Positions 1 through 13,342 are shown, counted from the first letter of the stretch. The stretch is DNA of 64,000 bases from Aegilops tauschii subsp. strangulata (GCF_002575655.3 NC_053037.3:504874544-504938543); one strand, 5' to 3'. Numbers and translations: made by a program. Notes: generated by a model not told the origin, from the sequence alone.

Positions 1-431
1 TGCTTTTTAGGTCACACTATCAAAGGTATCTTATTCATGGTACATCGAACGACAAAAAATGATCAGAAATTTTTATTTGGCTTCACACATAACAGTTGTT
101 CCATTGCGGTTCCATGTTTACCCTCTCTTATTTTGAATTTCAAAGATGCGGGTGGAGGGTGGCAACATTTAGGTACATTGCATTTCTTGAAAACATGATG
201 GTTGCTCATATATCTGTTTGCCGCTCATGCGAGGTAATTGGTGCTCATATCTGCAGAGAGATATCGAAGGCGTAGCGGCGTTGGATCACCACGTAGAATT
301 ACCGGGAAGGGTTATTTGCTCCAGGGTAAACCCTAGATCTGGGTCTCCATGATCAGATGATGGTGGCATCTGGCATCATACCACCCCCCTGAGGTCATCG
401 TTCTTGGAGCAAGTGTTGGCTGGAGGGGTCT
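1..431. other. No gene seen; unclassified flank
   Basis: I see no convincing reading frame, tRNA or transposon end here. The stretch precedes the first forward LTR fragment. It may be the interior of a larger retrotransposon that begins outside the window. Confidence 0.4.
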
Positions 432-1942
432 TGATACGTCTCCAACGTATCTATAATTTTTTGATTGTTCCATGCTATGATAGTAACAATCTTGGATGTT
501 TTTATATGTTATTTTATATTATTTTTGGGACTAACCTATTAACCCATGCCAAGTGCCAGTTGTTGTTTTTTCTGTCTATTTTTGGTTTTCCAGAAATACA
601 GTACCAAACGGAGTTCAAATGCTATGAAACTTTTTGATGATTTTTTCTGGACATAAGAGACCCTAGAAGTTTCGGGAGGAGACTAGAAGGAAAAACATGA
701 GATGGCAAGGCAACAGGGCGCGCCTAGGGGGTAGGCGCGCCCTGATGCCTTGCGGGCCCCTCATGACTTCGTCTGACCTAATTCCACTTCTATAAGTTCT
801 CAAATATTGGGAAAAAATATTGGAAAACCACCTAGGAGCCCCCAAAACACGTTTTCCGCCGCCACAAGCTTATGTACTTTCGTGATCCCATCTGGAGGCC
901 TTCTACGGTACTCTGCTAGAGGGGGAATCGATCACGGAGGGCTTCTACATCATCATTGCGGCCTTCCGATGATGCGTGAGTGGTTCACCACAGACCTACG
1001 GGTCCATAGCTATTAGCTAGATGGCTTCTTATATCTCTTTGATCTTCAATACAATATTCTCCTAGATGTTCTTGGAGTTCTATCCGATGTAATTCTCTTT
1101 TGCGGTGTGTTTGTTAGGATTCGATGAATTGTGGGTTTATGATCAGATTATTCATGAGAAATATTTGAGTCTTCTCTGAATTTTTATATGCACGATTGTT
1201 ATAGCTTTGTATTTCTCTCCGATCTATTAGTTTGGTTTGGCCAATCAGATTGATTTATCTTGCAATTGGAGAGGTGCTTTATAGTGGGTTCAATCTTGCG
1301 GTGCTCTATATCCAGTGACAGAAAGGGACAAGACACGTATTTGTATTATTGCCATTAAGGGGAAAACAACGAGGTTTATTCACATTGGTTGTGTTTACTT
1401 TGTCTACATCATGTCATCTTGCTTAAGGCATTACTCTGTTTTATACTTAATACTCTAGATGCATGATGGATAGTGGTCGATGGGTGGAGTAATAGTAGTA
1501 GATGCAGGAAGGAGTCGATCTACTTATCTCGGATGTGATGCCTATATACATGATCATTGCCTTGAATATCGTTATAACTATGTGCTTTTCTATCAATTGA
1601 CCAACAGTAATTTGTTTACACACTGTATGATTTTTGTTCCAGAGAGAAGTCTCTAGTGAAAACTATGGTCCGGGTCTACTTTTATCATATATAAAATCCA
1701 AAAATTTCTTGCTGCATTTTTTCTATTTTATTTTATTTTGCAATTTATTTTACCTATCTACCACTATAAGATTTGATCCTTGCAAATAAGCGCCAAGGGG
1801 ATTGACAACCCTCTTGTTCGCGTTGGGTGCAAGTATTTGCTTTTGTGTCTGTAGGTGCTGCTAACAAGGTTCTGCGTGGTTCTCCTACTGGATTGATAAC
1901 CTTGGTTCTTAACAGAGGGAAATACTTATCTCTATTGTACTG
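432..1942 (+). repeat. LTR fragment of a Triticeae Gypsy-type family, forward copy 1
   Basis: It begins with the imperfect palindrome TGATACGTCTCCAACGTATC, the same end as the Sabrina-like LTRs elsewhere in the window. It runs through a GC-rich segment and a long AT-rich 3' part. Its 3' part differs from the Sabrina-like LTRs, so it belongs to a related but distinct family. It ends abruptly where a second copy starts at 1943. No protein is encoded. The family assignment is by recall of common wheat repeats. Confidence 0.6.
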
Positions 1943-2529
1943 TGATACGTCTCCAACGTATCTATAATTTTTGATTGTTTCATGCTATTGTATTATCAAT
2001 CTTGGTTGTTTTATATACATTTACTAGAAACTTTATATCATTTTTTGGGACTAACCTATAAACTTAGTGTCGAGTGCCAGTTGTTGTTTTTTACTTTGTA
2101 GAATATCAGTATCAAACGAAGTCCAAATGCCACGAAACTTTTTAGAGATTTTTTTGGCGATAAGAGACACTGGAAGCTTCGAGAGGTAACCATAAGATGA
2201 AAGGGGGCCCACTAGGCACCAGGGCGCGCCAGTGGCCTCTGGCGGGCCCTGGTGGGTAGTGGGGCCCACGGGCATCGTTTTTGACCTACCTCCGCCTCTA
2301 TAAGTCCACGGAATACTTTTTCCGCCGCCGCAAGTTCCAAAACCACGAGATCCAATCTAGAGGCCATTTCTGGCACTCTGCCGGAGGAGGAAACGATCAT
2401 AGAGGGGTTCTTCATCATCCTTGACGCCCCTTCGATGATGCGTGAGTAGTTTACCACAGACCTACAGGTCCATAGTTAGTACCTAGATGGCTTCTTCTCT
2501 CTTTTTGATCTTCAATACAATGTTCTCCT
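1943..2529 (+). repeat. LTR fragment, forward copy 2, left part
   Basis: A second TGATACGTCTCC start lies head to tail with copy 1 and has the same internal landmarks. It is cut at 2529 by Angela-like element 1, whose target duplication ctcct occupies 2525-2529. The sequence resumes after that element at 18484. Confidence 0.65.
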
Positions 2530-4267
2530 TGTTGGGGAACGTAGTAACTTCAAAAATTATCCTACGCACACGCAAGATCATGGTGATGCATAGCAACGAG
2601 AGGGGAGAGTGTTGTCTACGTACCCTCGTAGACCGTAAGCGGAAGCATTATGACAATGCGGTTGATGTAGTCGTACGTCTTCACGATCGACCGATCCTAG
2701 CACCGAAAGTACGGCACCTCCGCGATCTGCACACGTTCGGCTCGGTGACGTCCCACGAACTCAGGATCCAGTAGAGTGTCGAGGGAGAGCTTTGTCAGCA
2801 CGACGGCGTGATGACGGTGCTGATGAAGCTACCGGCACAGGGCTTCGCCTAAGCACTGCAACGATATGACCGAGGTGGATTATGGTGGAGGGGGGCACCG
2901 CACATGGCTAAGAACAATGTATGTTGTGTGTTCTAGGGTGCCCCCTGCCCCCGTATATAAAGGAGCAAGGGGGAGGCCGGACGGCCCTTGGGGCGCGCCA
3001 TGGAGGGGGAGGAATCCTCCTCCTAGTAGGAGTAGGACTCCCCCTTTCCTAGTCCAACTAGGAGGAGGAAGGGGAAGGAAGGAGAGGGAGAGAGGGAGGG
3101 AAAGAGGGGGTGTCGCCCCCTCCTTGTCCAATTCGGACTCCTCAAGGGGGGGCGGCCAGCCCATGGCTCCCTCCTCTCTCTCACACACAAGGCCCATGTT
3201 GGCCCATTAGTTCCCCCGAGGGTTCCGATAACCCCCCGGCACTCTGATAATTATCCGGTGACTCCCAGAACACTTCCGGTGTCTGAATATAGTTGTCCAA
3301 TATATCAATCTTTATGTCTCGACCAATTCAAGACTCCTCGTCATGTCCGTGATCACATCCGGGACTCCGAACTATCTTCGGTACATCAAAACACATAAAC
3401 TCATAATACCGATCGTCACCGAACGTTAAGCGTACGGACCCTACGGGTTCGAGAACTATGTAGACATGACCGAGACACGTCTCCGGTCAATAACCAATAG
3501 CGGAACCTGGATGCTCATATTGGTTCCTACATATTCTATGAAGATCTTTATCGGTCAAACCGCATAACAACATATGTTGTTCCCTTTGTCATCGGTATGT
3601 TACTTGCCCGAGATTCGATCGTCGGTATCTCAATACCCAGTTCAATCTTGTTACCGGCAAGTCTCTTTACTTGTTCCGTAATGCATCGTCCCGCAACTAA
3701 CTCATTAGTCATATTGCTTGCAAGGCTTATAGTGATGTGCATTACCGAGAGGGCCCAGAGATACCTCTCCGACAATCGGAGTGACAAATCCTAATCTTGA
3801 TCTATGCCAACTCAACAAGTACCATCGGAGACACCTGTAGAGCACTTTTATAATCACACAGTTATGTTGTGACGTTTGGTAGAACACAAAGTGTTCCTCC
3901 GGTATTCGGGAGTTGCATAATCTCATAGTCATAGGAACATGTATAAGTCATGAAGAAAGCAATAGCAATATACTAAACGGTCAAGTGCTAAGCTAACGGA
4001 ATGGGTCAAGTCAATCACATCATGCTCTAATGATGTGATCCCGTTAATCAAATGACAACTCATGTCTATGGCTAGGAAACTTAACCATCTTTGATTCAAC
4101 GAGCTAGTCAAGTAGAGGCATACTAGTGACACTCTGTTTGTCTATGCATTCACACATGTACTAAGTTTTCGGTTAATACAATTCTAGCATGAATAATAAA
4201 CATTTATCTTGATATAAGGAAATATAAATAAAAACTTTATTATTGCCTCTAGGGCATATTTCCTTCA
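2530..4267 (-). repeat. 3' LTR of Angela-like element 1
   Basis: It pairs with 16746-18483 and ends at the cttca before the polypurine tract, which reads AGTGGGAGAC on the minus strand. It contains a minus-strand TATA-like CTTTATATACGG near 2950-2965 and a purine-rich block near 3000-3110. The many small frames inside it are not genes. Confidence 0.9.
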
Positions 4268-4300
4268 GTCTCCCACTTGCACTAGAGTGAATAATCTAGA

Positions 4301-5664
4301 TTACAAAGTAATGATTCTAACACCCATGGAGTCTTGGTGCTGATCATGTTTTGCTCGTGAGAGAGGCTTAGTCAACGGGTCTGCAAAATTCAGATCCGTA
4401 TGTATCTTGCAAATATCTATGTCTCCCTCCTTGACTTGGTCACGGATGGAATTGAAGTGTCTCTTGATGTGCTTGGTTCTCTTGTGAAATCTGGATTCCT
4501 TTGCCAAGGCAATAGCACCAGTATTGTCACAAAAGATTTTCATTGGACCCGATGCACTAGGTATGACACCTAGATCGGATATGAACTCCTTCATTTGCTG
4601 CTTCCGAAGCAGCTATGTACTCCGCTTCACATGTAGATCCCGCCACGACGCTTTGCTTAGAACTGCACCAACTGACAGCTCCACCATTCAATATAAATAC
4701 GTATCCGGTTTGTGACTTAGAGTCATCCGGATCAGTGTCAAAGCTTGCATCGACGTAACCATTTACGACGAGCTCTTTGTCACCTACATAAACGAGAAAC
4801 ATATCCTTAGTCCTTTTCAGGTATTTCAGGATGTTCTTGACCGCTGTCCAGTGATCCACTCCTGGATTACTTTGGTACCTCCCTGCTAAACTAATAGCAA
4901 GGCACACATCAGGTCTGGTACACAGCATTGCATACATGATAGAGCCTATGGCTGAAGCATAGGGAACACCTTTCATTTTCTCTCTATCTTCTGCAGTGGT
5001 CGGGCGTTGAGTTTGACTCAATTTCACAACTTGTAACACAGGCAAGAACCCTTTCTTTGCTTGATCCATTTTGAACTTCTTCAAAACTTTATCAAGGTAT
5101 GTGCTTTGTGGAAGTCCAATTAAGCGTCTCGATCTATCTCTATAGATCTTGATGCCCAATATATAAGCAGCTTCACCGAGTTCTTTCATTGAAAAACTCC
5201 TTGAACTTGTCGAAAACCTTTCGCAACAAGTCGAGCTTTGTAGACAGTAACATTACCATCAGCGTCTGTCTTCTTCTTGAAGATCCATTTATTCTCGATG
5301 GCTTGCCGATCATCGGGCAAGTCAACCAAAGTCCACACTTTGTTCTCATACATGGATCCCATCTCAGATTTCATGGCCTCAAGCCATTTTGCGGAATCTG
5401 GGCTCATCATCGCTTCCTCATAGTTCGTAGGTTCATCATGGTCAAGTAACATGACCTCCAGAACAGGATTACCATACCACTCTCGTGCGGATCTTACTCC
5501 GGTTGACCTACGAGGTTCGGTAGTGACTTGATCTGAAGTTACATGATCATCATCATTAGCTTCCTCACTAATTGGTGTAGGAGTCACAGGAACAGATTTC
5601 TGTGATCAACTACTTTCCAATAAGGGAGCAGGTACAGTTACCTCATCAAGTTCTACTTTCCTCC
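4301..5664 (-). pseudogene. Copia pol 3' half (RT tail and RNase H), element 1
   Basis: On the minus strand, the integrase-RT linker and the first RT segment (5587-5186, with WLEAMKSEMGSMYENKVW and IENKWIFKKKTDADG) are joined directly to the RT tail and RNase H (5189-4557, LGEAAYILGIKIYRDRSRRL, then SKQSVVAGSTCEAEY). The intervening palm domain, which should contain YVDD, is missing. A further small deletion near 4590 shifts the frame before the C-terminal piece (4594-4301, IFCDNTGAIALAKE, ending VGVRIITL-like). Element 2 has the full arrangement for comparison. The coding sequence is certainly non-functional. It is separated from its 5' half at 13343 by the nested Gypsy element. Confidence 0.9.
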
Positions 5665-7325
5665 TGATGTCTACTACACAACCTTCTTCTTGTAGACGTT
5701 GTTGGGCCTCCAAGTGCAGAGGTTTGTAGGACAGTAGCAAATTTCCCTCAAGTGGATGACCTAAGGTTTATCAATCCGTGGGAGGCGTAGGATGAAGAGT
5801 CTCTTGTGTCCCCAACACACCCAATACAATGGTAAATTGTATAGGTGCACTAGTTCGGCGAAGAGATGGTGATACAAGTGCAATATGGATGGTAGATATA
5901 GGTTTTTGTAATCTGAAAATATAAAAACAGCAAGGTAACTAATGATAAAACCGAGCACAAACGGTATTGCAATGCTAGGAAACAAGGCCTAGGGTTCATA
6001 CTTTCACTAGTGCAAGTTCTCTCAACAATAATAACATAATTGGATCATATAACTATCCCTCAACATGCAACAAAGAGTCACTCCAAAGTCACTAATAGCG
6101 GAGAACAAACGAAGAGATTATTGTAGGGTACGAAACCACCTCAAAGTTATCCTTTCTGATTGATCTATTCAAGAGTCCGTAGTAAAATAACACGAAGCTA
6201 TTATTTCCGTTCGATCTATCATAGAGTTTGTACTAGAATAACACCTTAAGACACAAATCAACCAAAACCCTAATGTCACCTAGATACTCCAATGTCACCT
6301 CAAGTATCCGTGGGTATGATTATACGATATGCATCACACAATCTTAGATTCATCTATTCAACCAACACAAAGAACTTCAAAGAGTGCCCCAAAGTTTCTA
6401 CCGGAGAGTCGAGACAAAAACGTGTGCCAACCCCTATGAATAAGTTCACAAGGTCACTGAACCCGCAAGTTGATCACCAAAACATACATCAAGTAGATCA
6501 CGTGAATATCCCGTTATCACCATAAATAAGCACATGCAAGACATACATCAAGTGTTCTCAAATCCTTAAAGACTCAATCCTATAAGATAACTTCAAAGAG
6601 AAAACTCAATCCATTACAAGAGAGTAGAGGGGGAGAAACATCATAAGATCCAACTATAATAGCAAAGCTCGCGATACATCAAGATCGTGCCAAATCAAGA
6701 ACACGAGAGAGAGAGAGAGAGAGAGAGATCAAACACATAGCTACTGGTACATACCCTCAGCCCCGAGGGTGAACTACTCCCTCCTCATCATGGAGAGTGC
6801 CGGGATGATGAAGATGGCCACCGGTGAGGGATCCCCCCTCCGGCAGGGTGCCGGAATAGGGTCCCGATTGGTTTTTGGTGACTACAGAGGCTTGCGGCGG
6901 CGGACCTCCTGATCTATTCTGTTCCCCGATGTTTTTAGGGTATATGGATATATATAGGCGAAAGAAGTCGGTCAGGGGAGCCAGGAGGGGCCCACGAGGG
7001 TGGGGGCGCGCCCAGGAGGGCAAGCGCGCCTCCCTGCCTCGTGGCCACCTCGAAGCTTCCCTGACATGTACTCCAAGTCTCCTGGATTGCTTCCGTTCCA
7101 AAAATAACTCTCCCGAAGGTTTCATTCCGTTTGGACTCCGTTTGATATTCCTTTTCTGCGAAACACTGAAATAGGCAAAAAAACAGCAATTTGGGCTGGG
7201 CCTCCGGTTAATAGGTTAGTCCCAAAAATAATATAAAAGTGCATAATAAAGCCCATAAACATCCAAAACAGATAATATAATAGCATGAATACTTCATAAA
7301 TTATAGATACGTTGGAGACGTATCA
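5665..7325 (-). repeat. 3' LTR of Sabrina-like element
   Basis: It matches 11653-13342 closely except for a 38-bp loss after aggatga near 5795 and a longer GA run near 6710-6730. The interior abuts it with gcatccccaagctta, which is the polypurine side (AAGCTTGGGGATGC on the minus strand). Confidence 0.9.
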
Positions 7326-9847
7326 GCATCCCCAAGCTTAATTCCTGCTCGTCCTCGAGTAGGTAAATTATAAAAGAAATAATTTATGAAGTGTGAATGC
7401 TAGCAGGTGCACACGTTTGATCAATGATAATTTCAATCACCTTTTCTAGCATCATCATATGTCATAACAGTAGCTCATCTCATAAAACTTTGCATGATCA
7501 AGTAACAAACTATTCACATGTTAAAGTATAGATCATAAACTTTCTTGAAAACTAACAAACCGTGTTATTAGTCATCAAACAATTACAATTCATCTTATTT
7601 TCAGGAAGAGTCTATGTCAGAGCTTTGATTCAGCAAACTTCACATACTCAACTATCATTTAGTCTTCCATGATTGCTACCACTCAAAGCATATTTTGAGA
7701 ACAAATAGTATTCATCGAACACAGAGAAATATAGGGGCTTAATGTTTCACCTCCCAACCTTTTACCTCAAGGGGAATGTCAACAATAATAATTCATGCTC
7801 AAATATATTTGAATGGCCATATATGCTTGGATCTTTCCATCACATGATGCTTGCCAACTAAAGAGTGGGTTGGAATGAGAAGGAATACTACTGACTGTTG
7901 CATAAAAGTAAAAGATAGGCCCTTCGCAGAGGGAAGCAGGGATTTGCAGAGGTGCCAGAGCTCGAAGCTTAAATAGAGATGAAAATAATTTTGAGAGGTA
8001 TGCTTTCATTGTCAACATAACGACCAAGAGTTCCCAATATCTTCCATACTAGATACATTATAGGCGGTTCCTACGCAGAAAGGTAAAGTTTTTACTCCCC
8101 CTCCACCAACATTCACACTACACGGCTTGTCCGAAACAACGGGTGCCGTCCAACTATCAACATTCCTGGGGGAGTTTTGTTTAAATTATTTGCGATTTTG
8201 TTTTTGATCTTTTGATCATAGGACTGGGCATCCCAGTTACCAGCCATTTTCTCGTGAATGATGAGCGGAGTCCACTCATCGTGAGAATAACCCACCTAGC
8301 ATGGAAGATACTGACAGCCCCTAGTCGCTACATGAGCGATTCGGGCATACAAAACAGATTATTATTTGAAGGTTTAGAGTTTGGGACATGCAAATTTACT
8401 TGGAATGGCAGGTAAATACCGCATATAGGTAGATATGGTGGACACTCATGGAAGAAACTTGGTTCAAGGAACTTGGATGCACAAGCAGTATTCCCGCTTA
8501 GTACAGATATTTTGGCTAGCAAAGGATTCTAAATAGCAAGCACCACATGTTAGAGGATCCATAACAATATAACTTCTATACAAATATACCCAAGCATAAC
8601 TCATTATGTTGTCTTCCTTGTCCAACTTCAACTAATTTGCTCAGGTTTGAAAATAATTAATGGGGCTCACAATCATAGAAGATGTCCAAGATAGTATATT
8701 TATATGTGAAATCTCTCTTTCGTCAATATTCTTTCATGAATTGTTCAAGTGACCAATACAATGTTTGCTAACCTTCAATAAATTTACCACCTCTACTTCT
8801 TATATGTGAAGGCATTACTCCCCATGGGAAAGGCACATGAAACATATATAATTTTAGATTTATGACATTGAAATCATTCAACCATTTACTCATAGGATAT
8901 AAGTGAAGCACACGAGTAAATGACAAACTACTCCAAAAAGATATAAGTGAAGATCAATGAGTAGTTAAATAATTATGTAGCTATGTGAAGACTCTCTAAC
9001 ATTTAAGAATTTCATATCTTGGTATTTTATTCAAACAGCAAGCAAAACAAAAGAAAATAAAATGACGCTCCAAGCAAAACACATATCATGTGGTGAATAA
9101 AAATATAGCTCCAAGTAAAGTTACCGATGAACAAAGAAGAAAGAGGGGATGCCATCCGGGGCATCCCCAAGCTTAGGCTCTTGGTTGTCCTTGAATATTA
9201 CCTTGGGGTGCCTTGGGAATCCCCAAGCTTAGGCTCTTGCCACTCCTTATTCCATAGTCCATCGAATCTTTACCCAAAACTTGAAAACTTCACAACACAA
9301 AACTTAAAAGAAGGTCTCGTGAGCTCCGTTAGCGAAAGAAAAGAAAACACCACTTCAAGGTACTGTAATGAACTCATTCTTTATTTTTATTGGTGTCAAT
9401 CTACTGTATTCCAACTTCTCTATGGTTTATAAACTATTTTACTAGCCATAGATTCATCAAAATAAGCAAACAACACACGAAAAACAGAATCTGTCAAAAA
9501 CAGAACAGTCTGTACTAATCTGTAACTAACGCAAACTTCTGGAACTCAAAAAATTCTACCAAAATAGGAAGACCTAGATAACTTGATTATTATTCTTCTG
9601 CAATTGGAATCAGAATTTTATCACGTTCTGGTGATTTTAAACAATTGTTTTCGTGAACAGAAAGTTTCTGGAATTTTCAGCAAGATCGAATAACTATCAT
9701 CCAAGAAGATCCTATAGGTCTTACTTGGCACAAACACTAATTAAAACATAAAACCACATCTAACCAGAGACTAGATCAAATATTCATTACTAAACAGAAC
9801 CAAAAAGAAAGAACAAAAATAAAAATTGGGTTGCCTCCCAACAAGCG
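7326..9847 (-). other. Non-coding interior of the Sabrina-like element
   Basis: This AT-rich stretch has only short unrelated frames. The motif gcatccccaagctta recurs at 7326, about 9161 and about 9222. I see no pol homology. Confidence 0.6.
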
Positions 9848-11544
9848 CTAACATTTAATGCCCCTAGCTAGGCATGATGATTTCAATGATACTCGCATAA
9901 AAGATAAGAATTGAAACATAAAGAGAGCATCATGAAGAATATGACTAGCACATTTAAGTATAACCCACTTCCTATGCATAGGGATTTTGTGAGAAAACAA
10001 CTTATGGGAACAATAATCAACTAGCATAGGAAGGCAAAACAAGCATAACTTCAAAACTTTAAGCACATAGAGAGGAAACTTGATATTATTGCAATTCCTA
10101 CAAGCATACATTCCTCCCTAATAATAATTTTCAGTAGCATCATGAATGAATTCAACAATATAACCAGCACCTAAAGCATTCTTTTCATGATCTACTTGCA
10201 TAGAAATTTTACTACTCTCCACATAAGCAAAATTCTTCTCTTTCGAAATAGTGGGAGTATCATAAGAGACTCGAATACTATAAATTGTTTCCACGTTAAA
10301 AGAGTAATGTTCAGAAAAAGGGTAATGATAATCATGACAAGTTTTATAAATATAATCATCACTACTTTTTATAGCATAAGTGTCATCACAATAATCATCA
10401 TAAATAGGAGGCATGCTATCATCATAATAAATTTGCTCATCAAAACTTGGGAGGCTAAAAATATCATCTTCATTAAAAATAGCATCCCCAAGCTTGGGAC
10501 AAACATTAATTGCAGCAAATATATTCTCAAACATGTCATTCTCATCAAACATAGCATCCCCAAGCTTGGGCCTTTTCGTATCATAAGCATAATCACTCTC
10601 ATCATTAATAGTATGGATAGCACCAATAGTATAGCAATTATCATCGCAATGAGTAATAGGAGCAACATCATTTGGGAGGGATACCTTTCTACCTTTGCTT
10701 CTCCGTCTTTACTTTTTCTTCTTCACATCATGTGTGGGTTCAATCCTCTTTTTGGAGCTCCTTATTAATGAGATTGGTGGAATAGAAGGCTCCTCCTCGT
10801 TACCTGATTTATCATAAGAAATAATAGGAGAATATTGGGAAGTCTCTTCCCTTTCGTTAATATTCTCTTCATCTTCTATTTGTTTCTTTTCTTTATGTAA
10901 TTGGCAATATAAGGATTTCCGATGCAATTCACCGCACAATACATATAAATTTCTTCTAGATCAATATCGAGGAATTTCTCAAGGTTATATTCGGGAATAT
11001 GCTTAGTTTGACATTTCATTTCTTCATAACCCAAAAGCAAACTCAGTTCATTATAATGTGCAAGGGAAATCAAGTCATCACAATTTTTGGACACGATTCG
11101 ATCATGAAACAATTTGCATTTGATATTTAAATGACCATGTTCATTGCAAAGTTCACAAGTATGGCGAAGAAATTTTAAATTTTCAGCACAAACATCTAGC
11201 CTTTCTTGCAACCATTTAGTTTCCAAATACTTATGCCTCTTGCAAAATCTATTTTCCCTAATTGGTGTGTACTTGCAAGCTCTATGTACTCCACAGAAAT
11301 TGACATGCTTATAAGAGACATTTTCATCATGACTAGTGCAATCATCATTAGTACCATGGATATTCAAAGAGTTCATACTAACAACATTGCAATCATGCTC
11401 ATCATTCAAAGATTTAGTGCCAAACATTTTATAGACTTCTTCTTCTAGCACTTGAGCACAATTTTCCTTTCCATCATTCTCACGAAAGATATTAAAAAGA
11501 TGAAGCGTATGAGGAAAACTCAATTCCTTTTTTTTAGTTTTCAT
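9848..11544 (-). pseudogene. gag-like region of the Sabrina-like element, in several frames
   Basis: The upstream frame 11544-10876 (222 residues, start MKTKKKELSFPHTLHLF) carries one CCHC zinc knuckle, CELCNEHGHLNIKC, at about residues 135-148. Such knuckles bind RNA in retroelement Gag proteins. Acidic frames follow: 10939-10709; a shifted stretch 10671-10369; 10552-10118 (start MFDENDMFENIF); and 10111-9848, which has a hydrophobic segment (LYVLKVLKLCLFCLPMLV). The frames lie in the order expected of one ancestral polyprotein broken by stops and shifts. No protease or RT motif is present. Whether the first frame alone is translated is unknown. Confidence 0.65.
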
Positions 11545-11624
11545 TTATAAACTAAACTAGTGATAAAACAAGAAACTAAAAGATTCGATTGCAAGATCTA
11601 AAGATATACCTTCAAGCACTCACC

Positions 11625-11642
11625 TCCCCAGCAACGGCGCCA
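11625..11642 (-). other. Primer-binding site, tRNA-Asp type
   Basis: The minus strand reads TGGCGCCGTTGCTGGGGA, ten bases inside the 5' LTR. It complements the 3' end of plant tRNA-Asp (TCCCCGGCAACGGCGCCA) at 17 of 18 positions. This is the primer class of Athila-lineage Gypsy elements. Confidence 0.88.
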
Positions 11643-11652
11643 GAAAAGAGCT

Positions 11653-13342
11653 TGATGTCTACTACACAACCTTCTTCTTGTAGACGTTGTTGGGCCGCCA
11701 AGTGCAGAGGTTTGTAGGACAGTAGCAAATTTCCCTCAAATGGATGATCTAAGGTTTATCAATCCGTGGGAGGCGTAGGATGAAGATGGTCTCTCTCAAG
11801 CAACCCTGCAACCAAATAACAAAGAGTCTCTTGTGTCCCCAACACACCCAATACAATGGTAAATTGTATAGGTGCACTAGTTCGGCGAAGAGATGGTGAT
11901 ACAAGTGCAATATGGATGGTAGATATAGGTTTTTGTAATCTGTAAATATAAAAACAGCAAGGTAACTAATGATAAAACCGAGCACAAACGGTATTGCAAT
12001 GCTAGGAAACAAGGCCTAGGGTTCATACTTTCACTAGTGCAAGTTCTCTCAACAATAATAACATAATTGGATCATATAACTATCCCTCAACATGCAACAA
12101 AGAGTCACTCCAAAGTCACTAATAGCGGAGAACAAACGAAGAGATTATTGTAGGGTACGAAACCACCTCAAAGTTATCCTTTCTGATTGATCTATTCAAG
12201 AGTCCGTAGTAAAATAACACGAAGCTATTATTTCCGTTCGATCTATCATAGAGTTTGTACTAGAATAACACCTTAAGACACAAATCAACCAAAACCCTAA
12301 TGTCACCTAGATACTCCAATGTCACCTCAAGTATCCGTGGGTATGATTATACGATATGCATCACACAATCTTGGATTCATCTATTCAACCAACACAAAGA
12401 ACTTCAAAGAGTGCCCCAAAGTTTCTACCGGAGAGTCGAGACAAAAACGTGTGCCAACCCCTATGAATAAGTTCACATGGTCACTGAACCCGCAAGTTGA
12501 TCACCAAAACATACATCAAGTAGATCACGTGAATATCCCGTTGTCACCATAGATAAGCACATGCAAGACATACATCAAGTGTTCTCAAATCCTTAAAGAC
12601 TCAATCCGATAAGATAACTTCAAAGAGAAAACTCAATCCATTACAAGAGAGTAGAGGGGGAGAAACATCATAAGATCCAACTATAATAGCAAAGCTCGCG
12701 ATACATCAAGATCGTGCCAAATCAAGAACACGAGAGAGAGAGAGAGATCAAACACATAGCTACTGGTACGTACCCTCAGCCCCGAGGGTGAACTACTCCC
12801 TCCTCGTCATGGAGAGTGCCGGGATGATGAAGATGGCCACCGGTGAGGGATCCCCCCTCCTGCAGGGTGCCGGAACAGAGTCCCGATTGGTTTTTGGTGA
12901 CTACAGAGGCTTGCGGCGGCGGAACTCCCGATCTATTCTGTTCCCCAATGTTTTTAGGGTATATGGATATATATAGGCGAAAGAAGTCGGTCAGGGGAGC
13001 CACGAGGGGCCCACGAGGGTGGGGGCGCGCCCAGGGGGCAAGCGCGCCTCCCTGCCTCGTGGCCACCTCGAAGCTTCCCTGACGTGTACTCCAAGTCTCC
13101 TGGATTGCTTCCGTTCCAAAAATAACTCTCCCGAAGGTTTCATTCCGTTTGGACTCCGTTTGATATTCCTTTTCATCGAAACACTGAAATAGGCAAAAAA
13201 CAACAATTTGGGCTGGGCCTCCGGTTAATAGGTTAGTCCCAAAAATAATATAAAAGTGCATAATAAAGCCCATAAACATCCAAAACAGATAATATAATAG
13301 CATGAATACTTCATAAATTATAGATACGTTGGAGACGTATCA
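11653..13342 (-). repeat. 5' LTR of Sabrina-like element
   Basis: This is the full-length partner of 5665-7325. It contains an 11-bp-scale GA run near 12735 and a GC-rich segment near 13015-13060. The terminal palindrome GATACGTTGGAGACGTATC lies at its right edge. Confidence 0.9.

Larger units (their letters stand above)
5665..13342 (-). mobile_element. Sabrina-like Gypsy (Athila-lineage) retrotransposon, nested
   Basis: The LTRs lie at 5665-7325 and 11653-13342, bounded by tgatgtctac and gacgtatca. The target duplication cctcc is exact at 5660-5664 and 13343-13347, so this is a clean insertion into Angela-like element 1. On the minus strand the primer-binding site is at 11642-11625, followed by gag-like frames down to about 9848. 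The 7326-9847 stretch has no recognisable protease, RT or integrase. The 4.3-kb interior is therefore a non-autonomous derivative, probably moved by enzymes from related copies. The name Sabrina is from recall; the Athila-type tRNA-Asp primer supports it. Confidence 0.88.

Noticed and set aside
2866..3210. Overlapping frames on both strands in purine-rich LTR sequence
   Set aside because: The same frames recur in each Angela-type LTR and come from GGGGAGG-type composition; there is no homology or start context.
11625..11642. tRNA-Asp gene
   Set aside because: Only the 18-base 3' complement is present; it is a primer-binding site, not a cloverleaf.
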